DNA of 64,000 bases, from positions 62,001 through 126,000 of the forward strand of contig JAILCI010000054.1 in NCBI GenBank assembly GCA_024686335.1, in the 5' to 3' direction. The notes below the pieces were generated by a model. That model did not search any database. It saw nothing but the letters and a program-made list of their open reading frames with translations, and had not been told where the DNA came from. Position 1 is the stretch's first letter. Each line of letters starts with the position of its first letter. The DNA is from Bacteroidales bacterium (lineage in GTDB: Bacteria; Bacteroidota; Bacteroidia; Bacteroidales; WCHB1-69). Of this stretch, positions 43,150 to 52,210 are shown piece by piece. A program made the translations under genes and the position numbers.

Positions 43150-43584
43150 ATGGCAAATCAGTACGAAACCGTTTTCATTATGACGCCCGTTTTATCTGAA
43201 GACCAGATGAAGGAAACGGTACAAAAGTTCGAGAAGATTCTGACCGACAAGGGTGCAGAAATCGTTCATCAGGAGAACTGGGGCCTCCGCAAGCTGGAAT
43301 ACCCTATCCAAAAGAAGTCCTCCGGTTTTTATCATTTATTTGAATTCAAAGCAGAAGGTGATGTCGTTACCGAATTGGAGCTCCAATATCGTCGTGACGA
43401 GCGCATCATGCGTTTCTTGACCGTTAGCATGGACAAATATGCTATCGCTTACGCCGAGAAGAGACGTAACATCCGCAACGAGAAAGCCGCTAAGGCTCAA
43501 GAAGAGGCTGCTGCCGCTCCTGCTCCCGCTGCTGAGGCTACAGAAGAAGTTAAAAACGAAACAAATCAAACCGAACAAGAATAA
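43150..43584 (+). CDS. rpsF: 30S ribosomal protein S6
   Basis: A 144-residue S6, beginning '[19 protein letters not shown]' and including '[32 protein letters not shown]'. The usual S6 core ends near residue 112; a C-terminal tail of about 30 residues rich in Ala, Glu and Pro follows, as in many relatives of this phylum. S6 binds S18 and the central domain of 16S rRNA. First gene of a three-gene ribosomal operon. Confidence 0.98.
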   Translation: MANQYETVFIMTPVLSEDQMKETVQKFEKILTDKGAEIVHQENWGLRKLEYPIQKKSSGFYHLFEFKAEGDVVTELELQYRRDERIMRFLTVSMDKYAIAYAEKRRNIRNEKAAKAQEEAAAAPAPAAEATEEVKNETNQTEQE

Positions 43585-43589
43585 TTATT

Positions 43590-43862
43590 ATGGCTCAACA
43601 ATCAGATATTAAATACATTGCTCCTGTAGCAGTTGATATTCAAAGAAAGAAATACTGCCGTTTCAAAAAGAGCGGTATCAAATACATCGATTATAAAGAT
43701 GGTGAATTCTTAAAGAAATTCGTTAACGAGCAAGGTAAGATTTTACCGAGACGTCTGACCGGTACCTCTTTGAAATACCAAAAGAAAGTGGCTCAGGCCG
43801 TTAAAAGAGCTCGTCATCTGGCTCTTCTGCCGTTCGTAACCGATAATTTAAAAACCAACTAA
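43590..43862 (+). CDS. rpsR: 30S ribosomal protein S18
   Basis: A 90-residue S18 with '[39 protein letters not shown]' and '[23 protein letters not shown]'. It lies 5 bases after rpsF, and there is no ssb or priB gene between them, unlike in proteobacteria. Confidence 0.98.
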   Translation: MAQQSDIKYIAPVAVDIQRKKYCRFKKSGIKYIDYKDGEFLKKFVNEQGKILPRRLTGTSLKYQKKVAQAVKRARHLALLPFVTDNLKTN

Positions 43863-43875
43863 TTAAGAGATCATT

Positions 43876-44334
43876 ATGGAAATCATATTAAAACAAGACG
43901 TCAATAATTTAGGCTATGCCGATGACCTCGTAAAGGTTAAAGACGGCTATGCACGCAACTACCTCATCCCTAGAGGTTTGGCAGTTTTAGCAACTCCGGC
44001 TGAGAAGAAACAACTGGCCGAGACGATCAAACAACGCGCTTTCAAGGCTGAGAAACTCAGAAAAGAAGCTGAATTCCTCGCTGGTAAAATCGAAGGTCTT
44101 GAAGTTACCATCCCGGTGAAGGCTTCCGATAAGGGTACCATCTTCGGTTCCGTCAACAACATCATGGTTGCTGAAGCTCTCCAAGCTCAGCACGAGATTG
44201 AGGTTGACCGCAGAAAGATCATCTTGAATGAGAGTCACATTAAAGAATTAGGACAATACACAGCTGTTGTTAACCTGCATAAGGATTTCAACAAAGTAAC
44301 GTTGAACCTGAATGTGGTTGCTGAACAAGAGTAG
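43876..44334 (+). CDS. rplI: 50S ribosomal protein L9
   Basis: A 152-residue L9 with the signature 'GYADDLVKVKDGYARNYLIPRGLA' in the N-terminal domain, the long connecting helix ('KKQLAETIKQRAFKAEKLRKEAEFLAGK') and the C-terminal domain. Last gene of the operon, ended by the hairpin at 44358. Confidence 0.98.
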   Translation: MEIILKQDVNNLGYADDLVKVKDGYARNYLIPRGLAVLATPAEKKQLAETIKQRAFKAEKLRKEAEFLAGKIEGLEVTIPVKASDKGTIFGSVNNIMVAEALQAQHEIEVDRRKIILNESHIKELGQYTAVVNLHKDFNKVTLNLNVVAEQE

Positions 44335-44357
44335 TCCTAAACAAGATAACATGTCTA

Positions 44358-44396
44358 AAAACTCTTCCCCACAAAGGAAGAGTTTTTTTATTTTTG
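44358..44396 (+). terminator. rplI terminator fused to the next gene's -7 box
   Basis: An 11-bp perfect stem AAAACTCTTCC/GGAAGAGTTTT with a 7-base loop, then a T run. The end of the T run is part of TATTTTTG (44389-44396), the -7 box of the gene starting at 44402. Confidence 0.85.
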
Positions 44397-44401
44397 CCGA
44401 T

Positions 44402-45268
44402 ATGAAAAAATTAGGGTTAAGTCTTTGGCTTTTTCTGGTGTGCATAACGCTGGCAGCGCAGCGCGACTCCATCGCATTGGTATGTGCACCATGGCAAACC
44501 GACACCATACAGCAAGGCATTGTTCTCAAACGGCATCATTTTGTGGAACCGGGTTTATTTGCAGCCAACCAGAATATCTGTCTACTAGAAATTGCCCCCG
44601 GTGCACCCGTCACCTTTGAATTTGGTTACGAACCCCGTCGCACCACCACCTCCGAAATTGCGCAGAAACATGGTGCCCTCGCTGCCATAAACGGCTCTTT
44701 CTTCGACATGGACCTACACAATCCAGTCTGTTACCTTCGCATCGATAGTGTGGAGGTCGGCGTCAACACGCCCGGAAACGATCCATCCACCCGCAAATAT
44801 TACCAGTACGGGGCCATTGTGCTAGATCAGGACTCTCTTTATCTCATCAAGACGGAGAGCGAGCGACTATGGGAGCGCACCCAACCCTATTCAAACATCA
44901 TGACGAGCGGACCTCTGTTGCTCAAAAATGGTCAGAGGGAACAGTACCGTACTGACCGCACCTTCGTGACCAACCGTCACCCGCGCTCCGCCGTAGGCAT
45001 CCGTCCTGACGGCACCATTCTGTTCTTCACCGTAGATGGTCGTATCAAAGAGTCTGCCGGCATGAGTCTCGAAGAACTGACGCGCACATTAGAATGGTTA
45101 GGCTGCACCGAAGCCATCAACCTGGATGGCGGAGGTTCTACCACCATGTACGTGTATGATTATCCCGAAAACGGCATTGTTAACTGTCCCGTTGACAACG
45201 GTCGGTTTGACCACCAAGGTGAGCGTGCCGTATCCAACATTCTGATGATAAAGACGTTAAAAAAATAG
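44402..45268 (+). CDS. Secreted phosphodiester glycosidase family (NAGPA-like, DUF2233) protein
   Basis: The start at 44402 (MKKLGLSLWLFLVCITLAAQ) gives a signal peptide and 288 residues; the open frame runs back into rplI but would cross the terminator. The family pattern is seen in 'GALAAINGSFFDM', 'MTSGPLLLKNG', 'NRHPRSAVGIRPDGTILFFTVDGR' and 'LGCTEAINLDGGGSTTMY'. The human relative removes GlcNAc from mannose-6-phosphate tags; bacterial members probably act on sugar phosphodiesters in cell-wall or surface polymers. Its -7 box ends 5 bases before the ATG. Confidence 0.92.
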   Translation: MKKLGLSLWLFLVCITLAAQRDSIALVCAPWQTDTIQQGIVLKRHHFVEPGLFAANQNICLLEIAPGAPVTFEFGYEPRRTTTSEIAQKHGALAAINGSFFDMDLHNPVCYLRIDSVEVGVNTPGNDPSTRKYYQYGAIVLDQDSLYLIKTESERLWERTQPYSNIMTSGPLLLKNGQREQYRTDRTFVTNRHPRSAVGIRPDGTILFFTVDGRIKESAGMSLEELTRTLEWLGCTEAINLDGGGSTTMYVYDYPENGIVNCPVDNGRFDHQGERAVSNILMIKTLKK

Positions 45269-45269
45269 A

Positions 45270-46373
45270 TTAGCGTACCAGCGAATAACTCTTTCCAGGG
45301 CGAGTCTCGATTACCCCTTTCAATTCCAAGCCTAACAGAACCCCCGCCAACTTTGACGGAGAGAGTTCAGACATCTGTTCAGAGAGAAGATCTATCGACA
45401 TCAACGACTGCTCACGAAGCAGAGAGATCACCTTTTGCTCTGTTTCATCAAGATCCGCAAAGAGCTGCATCTGCATAGGTGCTGAGGATGTCTCCCAATT
45501 CATCAAGTTGATAATCTCTTGGCCAGAAGTCACCAGAGCTGCTATATTCTTGTGTATCAAGTTGTGACAACCGTTGTGATGCTCATCAAAAATAGAGCCG
45601 GGCAGGGCAAAGACATCCCTGTTATAGGAGTGGGCAATGTGCGCCGTAATGATGCTGCCACCCTTATAGCCCGTTTCCACCACCAGCACCGCATCAGCCA
45701 TACCGGCAATAATACGATTCCGTTTGGGGAAATTATTTCTATCTGGTGGTGTACGGAAACTATACTCCGTGATCAGCGCTCCACCATTATCCACGATACG
45801 TTGCGCAAGTTGCTGATTTTGAAATGGATATATCGTACTAAACCCACAACCCATCACTGCTATGGTGGGAATATTGTATTCTACAGACCGGGTGTGTGCC
45901 TCCGTATCAATGCCATAAGCTAATCCACTGATGGTCACTAGATTGGTTTCCTGTAGCTCTCTGATAATCTTACGAACGCACTGCTGTCCATACTCAGTTG
46001 CGTCACGTGTTCCAACCATTGCTATGATATGCGGAAGCTGAAAGATATCGGCATTGCCGCGATAGTAGAAGGCCAGTGGGGAATCCGAACAACTGCGCAA
46101 ACGATAGGGAAAGAACTCGTCGGTATAGAAACAGTAAGAAATATTGTTGCGCTCCATCAACATAAGTTCTTCTGAAACTGTACGTTTTATCGCATCCGAT
46201 ATCTTAGGCAAAGGCTTTTTTACCGTCCGCTTGTTCACCCGACTCTGCCAAGTCTCCGGCGTCTCAAAAAGAGCCTTCGCCGTGCCCGAATAACGCAGCA
46301 TCTCCTTTAACATACTCGGCTTGTAGTCTTCAAGGTATTGTAAAGCAAGACGATAAAAAATCTCAGAGTACAT
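45270..46373 (-). CDS. dprA: DNA-processing protein DprA
   Basis: A 367-residue protein that binds incoming single-stranded DNA and loads RecA during transformation. The Rossmann-like core has 'IIAMVGTRDATEYGQQCVRKII', 'LVTISGLAYGIDTEAHT', 'TIAVMGCGFSTIYPFQNQQLAQRI' and 'FPKRNRIIAGMADAVLVVETGYKGGSIITA'. A helical domain precedes it and a winged-helix-like end follows. Its stop is next to the convergent stop at 45268. Direct repeats flank its promoter. Confidence 0.96.
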   Translation of the reverse strand: MYSEIFYRLALQYLEDYKPSMLKEMLRYSGTAKALFETPETWQSRVNKRTVKKPLPKISDAIKRTVSEELMLMERNNISYCFYTDEFFPYRLRSCSDSPLAFYYRGNADIFQLPHIIAMVGTRDATEYGQQCVRKIIRELQETNLVTISGLAYGIDTEAHTRSVEYNIPTIAVMGCGFSTIYPFQNQQLAQRIVDNGGALITEYSFRTPPDRNNFPKRNRIIAGMADAVLVVETGYKGGSIITAHIAHSYNRDVFALPGSIFDEHHNGCHNLIHKNIAALVTSGQEIINLMNWETSSAPMQMQLFADLDETEQKVISLLREQSLMSIDLLSEQMSELSPSKLAGVLLGLELKGVIETRPGKSYSLVR

Positions 46374-46409
46374 ATTTATTTTGTTTTTTCTATACTAAAA
46401 TATATTCTT

Positions 46410-46465
46410 ATATCGTTATATTATGATGCTGCAAAAATAGTAATAAAAAGAAAAATATCGTTATA
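46410..46465. repeat. Direct repeats flanking the dprA promoter
   Basis: ATATCGTTATA occurs at 46410-46420 and 46455-46465, 45 bases apart. The minus-strand -7 box of dprA (TATTTTTG, 46432-46439) lies midway. The second copy is also just upstream of the divergent lipoprotein gene at 46485. They may be binding sites for a shared regulator. Confidence 0.45.
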
Positions 46466-46484
46466 AAATTTTAAATTTTTTGTT

Positions 46485-47459
46485 ATGAAAAAAATTATTT
46501 ACGCTCTTTTGGTCGTAGTTATAGTGCTGACATCTTGTAAACCCAAGAGCAGCGGCATTAAAGTGGAGAACTTTTCTACCGGTAAGGCAGGAGAGATGAT
46601 TTTGGTCTTAGACTCTTCGCTTTGGTCCCCCGAGGTTCAAAAGACTATCTTGGCCGTATTGGAACAGCCGCAACCTGCCATCAACCAACAGGAACCGATG
46701 TTCGATGTAATCCAATGCAATAATAAAGAGTTCACCGCCTCTTTTATGCGTCATCGTAACATTGTACAGTTTGACTATAATAAGACCTACGGTAGCAACA
46801 GCTTTGATATTAAAAAAGACCCATTCACCTCTCCGCAAGTCCAAGTCGTCATCAAGGGTAATGACCAGAAAGAGTGCTTAAATCTCTTTTTACAACATCA
46901 AGATGAGATTATTAAGGCATTATATGACAATGATATAGCACGATTACAAAATGCTCAACGCAAACTCAATAATCCTGCTATTGAAGATCAGGTATTTAAA
47001 AAATTTGGTGTCAGATTAACCATCCCTGACAACTATTTCGTTGGGCGTGAAGAGCCTGATTTCCTATGGCTATGCTACAGAACGCCGAAGAACGACCGTT
47101 TTATAATGATATACAAGACACCTGCTCACGAGTTGTCACGCGACAGTCTGGTTGCTGCCCGTAATCGCATCACCAAGGCCTACATCCAAGGTGCTGTCTT
47201 GGGAGCCTACCCGATTGTTTCTGAAATTTCCGGTTTCCCAATCACCGATTCTGTGAAAATCCATTATCACGAAGGTGTGGAGCAGCGAGGATTTTGGGAG
47301 TCCGTCAATGACAAGATGGGCGGTCCCTTCTACAGCTTTACGACTCTCTCTCCCGACGGCGAGTCCTGCATTACCATCGACGGCTTCATCTATGCTCCGC
47401 AAGAGCACAAACGCGACTATATTCGCGAAGTGGAAGCCATTGTAAAGTCTTACAATTAA
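46485..47459 (+). CDS. DUF4837 family lipoprotein
   Basis: A 324-residue protein with a lipobox (VLTSC, Cys18). 'SGKAGEM'-like opening 'FSTGKAGEMILVLDSSLW', 'FTASFMRHRNIVQFDYNKTY', 'FGVRLTIPDNYFVGREEPDFLWL' and the end 'DGFIYAPQEHKRDYIREVEAIV' are characteristic of DUF4837, an uncharacterised Bacteroidetes envelope lipoprotein. Divergent from dprA. Confidence 0.88.
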   Translation: MKKIIYALLVVVIVLTSCKPKSSGIKVENFSTGKAGEMILVLDSSLWSPEVQKTILAVLEQPQPAINQQEPMFDVIQCNNKEFTASFMRHRNIVQFDYNKTYGSNSFDIKKDPFTSPQVQVVIKGNDQKECLNLFLQHQDEIIKALYDNDIARLQNAQRKLNNPAIEDQVFKKFGVRLTIPDNYFVGREEPDFLWLCYRTPKNDRFIMIYKTPAHELSRDSLVAARNRITKAYIQGAVLGAYPIVSEISGFPITDSVKIHYHEGVEQRGFWESVNDKMGGPFYSFTTLSPDGESCITIDGFIYAPQEHKRDYIREVEAIVKSYN

Positions 47460-47485
47460 GGTGCTCTGAAATAGTCAGATTTTTG

Positions 47486-47493
47486 TACTTTTG
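47486..47493 (+). promoter_or_regulatory. -7 box of the DUF4340-ribD-yigZ-type operon
   Basis: TACTTTTG, 18 bases before the ATG at 47512. Confidence 0.6.
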
Positions 47494-47511
47494 CACCCTA
47501 ATTTTTAGAAG

Positions 47512-48588
47512 ATGAAAAAGAAGAAACTTCTCCTCCTGCTAGCAGGAATCGTGATTGCAGCATGTCTTTGCCTTGTAATTGTCAAGGCCGTTTCCCGTAG
47601 CAACGGAGGACTTAAAGCTGATATGTTTGCGGTCAAGGACACCGCCTCTATTACCAAAGTGTTCATTGCGGATATGAATGGGGAAAGTTCCCTGCTGACT
47701 CGCAAAGATGGTGTCTGGTATGTGCAAGACAGCATCAAAGCTCAACCATATAAAGTCGCCGATTTGCTTTCCACCATTAGTAATGTGGAATTACAACAGA
47801 CCGTTGCCAAATCCGCACAGTCGAACATCAACAAGATGATGTCTGTCAACGCTATCAAGGTTGAGGTTTATCAAACCGCACCAAAATTCACTCTTTTTAA
47901 GAAACCCTTCTTTGTAAAAGAGCGACTGGTAAAGACCTACTACATGGGTCCCGCTACGATGGACAACATGGCCAATTTTGCTATCTTGGAAGGCTACGAC
48001 GAGCCTTGTATTGTTCACATCCCGGGTTTCCGCGGATTCTTAACACCCTCCTACTCTTTCCGCCCGGAGGAGTGGTTCAACTGCGACCTTTTCAGTACCA
48101 AAATTACTCGTATACAATCTCTTACCGTAACAGACTACGAGCATCCTGAGAATTCCTTCAGCGTTGAAAAAGCCGGTGCCCGTTTCTTCAATCTTTTCGA
48201 CGGACAACATCAGCAAATCATGCATTACGACACCGTGAAATTGCTCGACATGTTGGCTGAATACCGTGACCTGAACTACGAGCGTCTTATGCTAGACGTC
48301 CCAAAATCTGAAATTGATAGCACTCTTCAAAACTGCCGCTTCAAAACTATCGTGTTAAAAGATGTAAACGGACAGGAGACTCGTTTGGACATGTATCGTA
48401 AATATGTACCAGAAGATACCTATCTTGATGCTATTGTTGGACCAATTCAAGAAGAAGTCAATCTTCCCTACAACCGCGACAAGTTCTATGCCATATTGAA
48501 CGGCAACACGGATAACTTCCTGCAGTGTCAATATTTCCATTTTGACAGACAGAATCAGCCGTTATCATACTTTCTCCCAAGACAATAA
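47512..48588 (+). CDS. DUF4340-like membrane-anchored protein
   Basis: A 358-residue protein with a single N-terminal membrane segment (residues 5-25) and no cleavage site, so anchored and facing the periplasm. The mature part resembles DUF4340: 'ITKVFIADMNGESSLLTRKDGVWYVQDSIKAQPYKVADLLSTISNVELQQTVAKSAQ'. In other bacteria DUF4340 proteins accompany gliding/ABC transport genes, but here it precedes ribD by 5 bases. Function unknown. Confidence 0.8.
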   Translation: MKKKKLLLLLAGIVIAACLCLVIVKAVSRSNGGLKADMFAVKDTASITKVFIADMNGESSLLTRKDGVWYVQDSIKAQPYKVADLLSTISNVELQQTVAKSAQSNINKMMSVNAIKVEVYQTAPKFTLFKKPFFVKERLVKTYYMGPATMDNMANFAILEGYDEPCIVHIPGFRGFLTPSYSFRPEEWFNCDLFSTKITRIQSLTVTDYEHPENSFSVEKAGARFFNLFDGQHQQIMHYDTVKLLDMLAEYRDLNYERLMLDVPKSEIDSTLQNCRFKTIVLKDVNGQETRLDMYRKYVPEDTYLDAIVGPIQEEVNLPYNRDKFYAILNGNTDNFLQCQYFHFDRQNQPLSYFLPRQ

Positions 48589-48593
48589 GGCTT

Positions 48594-49562
48594 ATGACCA
48601 TTGATGAGTCCTATATGCATCGATGTCTTCAGCTGGCGTCACTCGGATTAGGGGCTGTTCAGCCGAATCCGATGGTCGGGGCCGTCATCGTCCATGATGG
48701 AAAAATCATAGGCGAAGGTTATCATCATGCTTACGGAGAGCCTCATGCAGAGGTAAATGCCATTGCGTCGGTTAAAGAAACTTCGTTACTCACCTCATCT
48801 ACTCTTTACGTCAGTCTGGAGCCCTGTTCTCACTATGGCAAAACGCCGCCGTGTGCTGACGCCATTATCGCACGAGGAATACCAAAAGTCGTAGTGGGCA
48901 CGCAAGACTACCATAGCAAAGTCAACGGTGCTGGCATCCGCAAACTGAAAGGAGCTGGCGTGGAAGTCGTGATGCCTGTCTGCGAGAAAGAGTGTGTTGA
49001 GCTAAACAAGCGTTTCTTCACTTATCATCGCGAACACAGACCGTATATCATCCTCAAATGGGCACAAACCTCTGATGGATTTATGGACATCGACCGTAGT
49101 GACGACTCGAAACCGCAGGACTACTGGATCACCAACCCCGCACTGAAGGTCATCACGCACAAATGGCGCAGTGAGGAAGATGCCATCTTAGTCGGCTGGC
49201 GCACCATGCACAACGACAAGCCGCAGCTGACCACTCGCTGCTACCCAGGAAAAGATCCGCAACGCTTTGTGATGCAGCGTGGTGAAGAGATCATCTCTCC
49301 GCTACCCTACATTCCCCTGCCAGAAGACATCTCGGAAGCTTTGAATATTTTGTATGAAAAGAAGATACAATCAGTCATCGTAGAAGGTGGGCGACAAACG
49401 CTAGACCGTTTCATCGAAGCTGGTTTCTGGGATGAAGCCAGAATCTTAGTTGGTGACTGCAAATTTGAAAGGGGTTTGAAGGCACCAGTCCTTACTCAGA
49501 AACCTCAACGTGTAGAAACCATTGACAAAAATCAGATAGTTTATGTTCGAAGACACCTATAA
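48594..49562 (+). CDS. ribD: Bifunctional riboflavin deaminase/reductase RibD
   Basis: A 322-residue enzyme for two steps of riboflavin synthesis: deamination of the GTP-derived pyrimidine and reduction of its ribose. The N-terminal deaminase has the zinc site 'GEPHAEVNAI...SLEPCSHYGKTPPCADAI'. The C-terminal reductase begins 'RPYIILKWAQTSDGFM' and has 'WRSEEDAILVGWRTMHNDKPQLTTR' and 'SVIVEGGRQTLDRFIEAG'. No FMN riboswitch is nearby. The last 20 bases overlap the next gene. Confidence 0.97.
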   Translation: MTIDESYMHRCLQLASLGLGAVQPNPMVGAVIVHDGKIIGEGYHHAYGEPHAEVNAIASVKETSLLTSSTLYVSLEPCSHYGKTPPCADAIIARGIPKVVVGTQDYHSKVNGAGIRKLKGAGVEVVMPVCEKECVELNKRFFTYHREHRPYIILKWAQTSDGFMDIDRSDDSKPQDYWITNPALKVITHKWRSEEDAILVGWRTMHNDKPQLTTRCYPGKDPQRFVMQRGEEIISPLPYIPLPEDISEALNILYEKKIQSVIVEGGRQTLDRFIEAGFWDEARILVGDCKFERGLKAPVLTQKPQRVETIDKNQIVYVRRHL

Positions 49563-50139
49563 AACCATCGCCAGTCCCAGCACCGGTAGCTATAGCGAGA
49601 AGCGGAGTAAGTTTCTCGCCTATGCCTTCCCTGTGGAGAACGAGCAGCAGGTGAAGGGCTATCTGACCGAGATACAGAAGAAGCACAATGATGCCAGGCA
49701 CCACTGTTACGCCTACATCATCGGTCCGCGCAAGGATGCCTATCGGATGAACGACAACGGCGAGCCCTCAGGCACTGCGGGAAGACCTATCCATGGACAG
49801 CTGATGTCTAAAGATCTCACCAATACTTTAGTCATCGTAGTTCGTTATTTTGGCGGTATCAAATTGGGTGTCAGTGGTTTACAAAATGCCTACAAGATAG
49901 CAGCAAGAGAAGCTCTCGATGCCGCCACCATTATTGAGAAGACAATCGACGAGACCTTTGAAGTGACCTTTGAATATTTACAGATGAATTCCGTGATGCA
50001 GCTGATGAAAGATCCCTTCGTGACGATTTTAGAGCAGCGGAGCGATTTCAACTGCACTATACGCTTTTCTGTCAGACAAAGGGAGGTTGAGCGTATCGTA
50101 ACTGCGCTCAAAAAAGTGGGAACCGTCACTTATCTTTAA
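49543..50139 (+). CDS. IMPACT/YigZ family protein
   Basis: A 198-residue protein with 'SKFLAYAFPVENEQQVKGYLTEIQKKHNDARHHCYAY' and 'NDNGEPSGTAGRPIHGQLMSKDLTNTLVIVVRYFGGIKLGVSGL', the family core. YigZ members are linked to translation regulation and ribosome association; the exact activity is unsettled. It begins 20 bases inside ribD, so translation is probably coupled. Confidence 0.95.
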   Translation: MFEDTYKTIASPSTGSYSEKRSKFLAYAFPVENEQQVKGYLTEIQKKHNDARHHCYAYIIGPRKDAYRMNDNGEPSGTAGRPIHGQLMSKDLTNTLVIVVRYFGGIKLGVSGLQNAYKIAAREALDAATIIEKTIDETFEVTFEYLQMNSVMQLMKDPFVTILEQRSDFNCTIRFSVRQREVERIVTALKKVGTVTYL

Positions 50140-50145
50140 AAATAG

Positions 50146-50153
50146 TATATTTG
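50146..50153 (+). promoter_or_regulatory. -7 box of the 50173 gene and following waaA
   Basis: TATATTTG, 19 bases before the ATG at 50173. Confidence 0.55.
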
Positions 50154-50172
50154 CATCTTCAAAAAAGTTGTG

Positions 50173-50967
50173 ATGAAAAAGACAATCTATATATGGTTGA
50201 CGCTATTATGCCTTCTCCCGTTGGCGATGCAAGGCCAGTCATATTACCGCACAAATTTCAGAGATAAAAACTTTGTGGACACCTCCGCCACCATGATTTG
50301 GCTTGGGGCCAATGTGACCGGCAATCTTCCTCTTGGATATCTCCACGACTGGTTCAAGCCTAATCTCTCCGTGGGTGTGGATTTCACATTCAAAACAAAG
50401 TCTAACTGGACTTTCGATATTGCGATGAACTACATGTTCGGGGCCAATTTACGCGACACCAGTTTTGCTTTTCTGGGTAGCCTCTATCAGAACCACATCA
50501 TATACGATGGCAACGGATATGCAGCAGGAGGTGTAAGCATGGAGGGCCGTTACTGGTTCTTCGGTGCGGGCGTCGGCAAGATCATTCCCGTGAACAGATG
50601 GAGAAACTCAGGCATCTGGATCAAGATGAACATGGGCTACTTCGGTCACAAGATACGCATCAGCGACTATGACAATCAAGTTCCGCAGTTTAATGGTGAC
50701 TACAAGAAAGGCTACGACCATCTATCTGCTGGTTTTGCCATGAACCAGTTCATCGGTTACCTCTTCATCCAGAAAAACCGTGTTCTCAGTTTCTATGGAG
50801 GTATCGAATTCTATGAAATCTGGAGTAAACCCTCCCGCAACTACATCTTCAATGAAGGTCCTACCACCGGCTTAAAGAACAAGTTCAGCAGTCTGATAGG
50901 CCTCCGCATTGGTTGGAACATCCCTCTATACGAGAAAAAATCCGTAACCACCTTCTATTATCGATAA
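50173..50967 (+). CDS. Predicted outer-membrane beta-barrel protein, uncharacterised
   Basis: A 264-residue protein with signal peptide MKKTIYIWLTLLCLLPLAMQGQ. An in-frame GTG lies one codon upstream, but ATG is preferred. Alternating aromatic/hydrophobic strands ('NLSVGVDFTFKTKSNWTFDIAMNYMFG', 'SGIWIKMNMGYFGHKIRI', 'FSSLIGLRIGWNIPLYEKK') and a C-terminal aromatic/basic strand ending YYR fit a barrel of about 8-10 strands. It is 4 bases from waaA, so a role in outer-membrane or LPS biology is plausible but unproven. Confidence 0.75.
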   Translation: MKKTIYIWLTLLCLLPLAMQGQSYYRTNFRDKNFVDTSATMIWLGANVTGNLPLGYLHDWFKPNLSVGVDFTFKTKSNWTFDIAMNYMFGANLRDTSFAFLGSLYQNHIIYDGNGYAAGGVSMEGRYWFFGAGVGKIIPVNRWRNSGIWIKMNMGYFGHKIRISDYDNQVPQFNGDYKKGYDHLSAGFAMNQFIGYLFIQKNRVLSFYGGIEFYEIWSKPSRNYIFNEGPTTGLKNKFSSLIGLRIGWNIPLYEKKSVTTFYYR

Positions 50968-50971
50968 GTCC

Positions 50972-52210
50972 ATGTTCATGCAGTTGCTGTATTCCATCGG
51001 CATTTTCTTCTACAGATGTGGCATTGCGATAGCCTCACTGTTCAATCCGAAGGCTAAAAGTTGGATAAAGGGACGTAAGAATCTCTTCTCCAGATTAGAA
51101 AAAGCTATCGGCAAAGAAGATCATCCTGTGTGGGTACATTGCGCCTCATTGGGTGAATATGAGCAGGGCAAACCTGTCATTGAGCGGATCAAAAAAGAGA
51201 ATCCTGACACAAAGGTGTTGGTTACTTTCTTCTCTCCATCTGGTTACGAAGTTTGTAAAAACGATCGACTTCCCGACTATATCTTCTATCTGCCTATAGA
51301 TTTGCGAGGTATGTCGAAACGATTCATTGAGATTGTGCAGCCAAGAATGGCCATCTTTGTAAAATATGAGTTCTGGTTCAACTATATCTATGAGTTGAAC
51401 ATGAGAAATATTCCCTTCTATTACATCAGCGCAATTTTCCGTCCTAACCAATACTTCTTCAAAAAGATTGGTCGATGGTTTGCTCGGCAACTGCAAAAAG
51501 CCTCCTACTTTTTCGTGCAGAATGAGGAGTCAAAAAAGTTGTTGGAGGGTATTGGCATACAGCAAGTAGAGGTTTGTGGCGACACTCGTTTCGACCGTGT
51601 CTATGATGTGGCCCAACAGGCTGAAGAGATTCCGGCGGTAGAGCAGTTTCAGCAGCAGTCCAAACTCATTGTGGCGGGCAGTAGCTGGCAGCCAGACGAG
51701 GAATTGTTGGCAAATCTATTATCCCATCTTCCTGGTTATAAATTGATTGTAGCTCCCCATGAAATCAACAGAACGGACTCTGTTTTAAAGACTTTCTCGG
51801 CATACAAAACTTGCAGATACACCTCCGCAACAGATGAGGAGTTAAGTAAAAGTCAGGTTCTTATTATTGATACTATAGGTCTATTGAAGAAGATTTATCG
51901 ATACGGAACATTTGCCTATGTGGGTGGTGCGTTCAAAACTGGTTTGCACAATATCTTAGAAGCTGCCGTTTACAACATCCCTGTCTTTTTTGGTCCTGAC
52001 TTTCATCGCTTCAACGAGGCTGTTATGCTGACAAATCTAAAGGGTGCTTTTTCTGTAACCAAGGCTGATCAGATGTTACAGAAAATTCAGCTTTTCGCAA
52101 ATAATCCGGCAGAATATCAAAAAACTTGCGATATTTGCCAGCAATATATGCAAGCCAACATTGGCTCTTGCAACAGAATCTATAATATTATCAAAAAACA
52201 TATCGTATGA
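50972..52210 (+). CDS. waaA: 3-deoxy-D-manno-octulosonic acid (Kdo) transferase WaaA
   Basis: A 412-residue inner-membrane-associated GT30 that adds Kdo to lipid A precursor. Visible are the N-terminal hydrophobic anchor, 'PVWVHCASLGEYEQGKPVIERIK' with the catalytic Glu region, 'FVKYEFWFNYIYEL', 'FFVQNEESKKLLEGIGI', 'VAGSSWQPDEELL' and 'AYVGGAFKTGLHNILEAAVYNIPVFFGP'. A second ATG two codons in is an alternative start. It overlaps the LemA gene by 4 bases. Confidence 0.96.
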   Translation: MFMQLLYSIGIFFYRCGIAIASLFNPKAKSWIKGRKNLFSRLEKAIGKEDHPVWVHCASLGEYEQGKPVIERIKKENPDTKVLVTFFSPSGYEVCKNDRLPDYIFYLPIDLRGMSKRFIEIVQPRMAIFVKYEFWFNYIYELNMRNIPFYYISAIFRPNQYFFKKIGRWFARQLQKASYFFVQNEESKKLLEGIGIQQVEVCGDTRFDRVYDVAQQAEEIPAVEQFQQQSKLIVAGSSWQPDEELLANLLSHLPGYKLIVAPHEINRTDSVLKTFSAYKTCRYTSATDEELSKSQVLIIDTIGLLKKIYRYGTFAYVGGAFKTGLHNILEAAVYNIPVFFGPDFHRFNEAVMLTNLKGAFSVTKADQMLQKIQLFANNPAEYQKTCDICQQYMQANIGSCNRIYNIIKKHIV

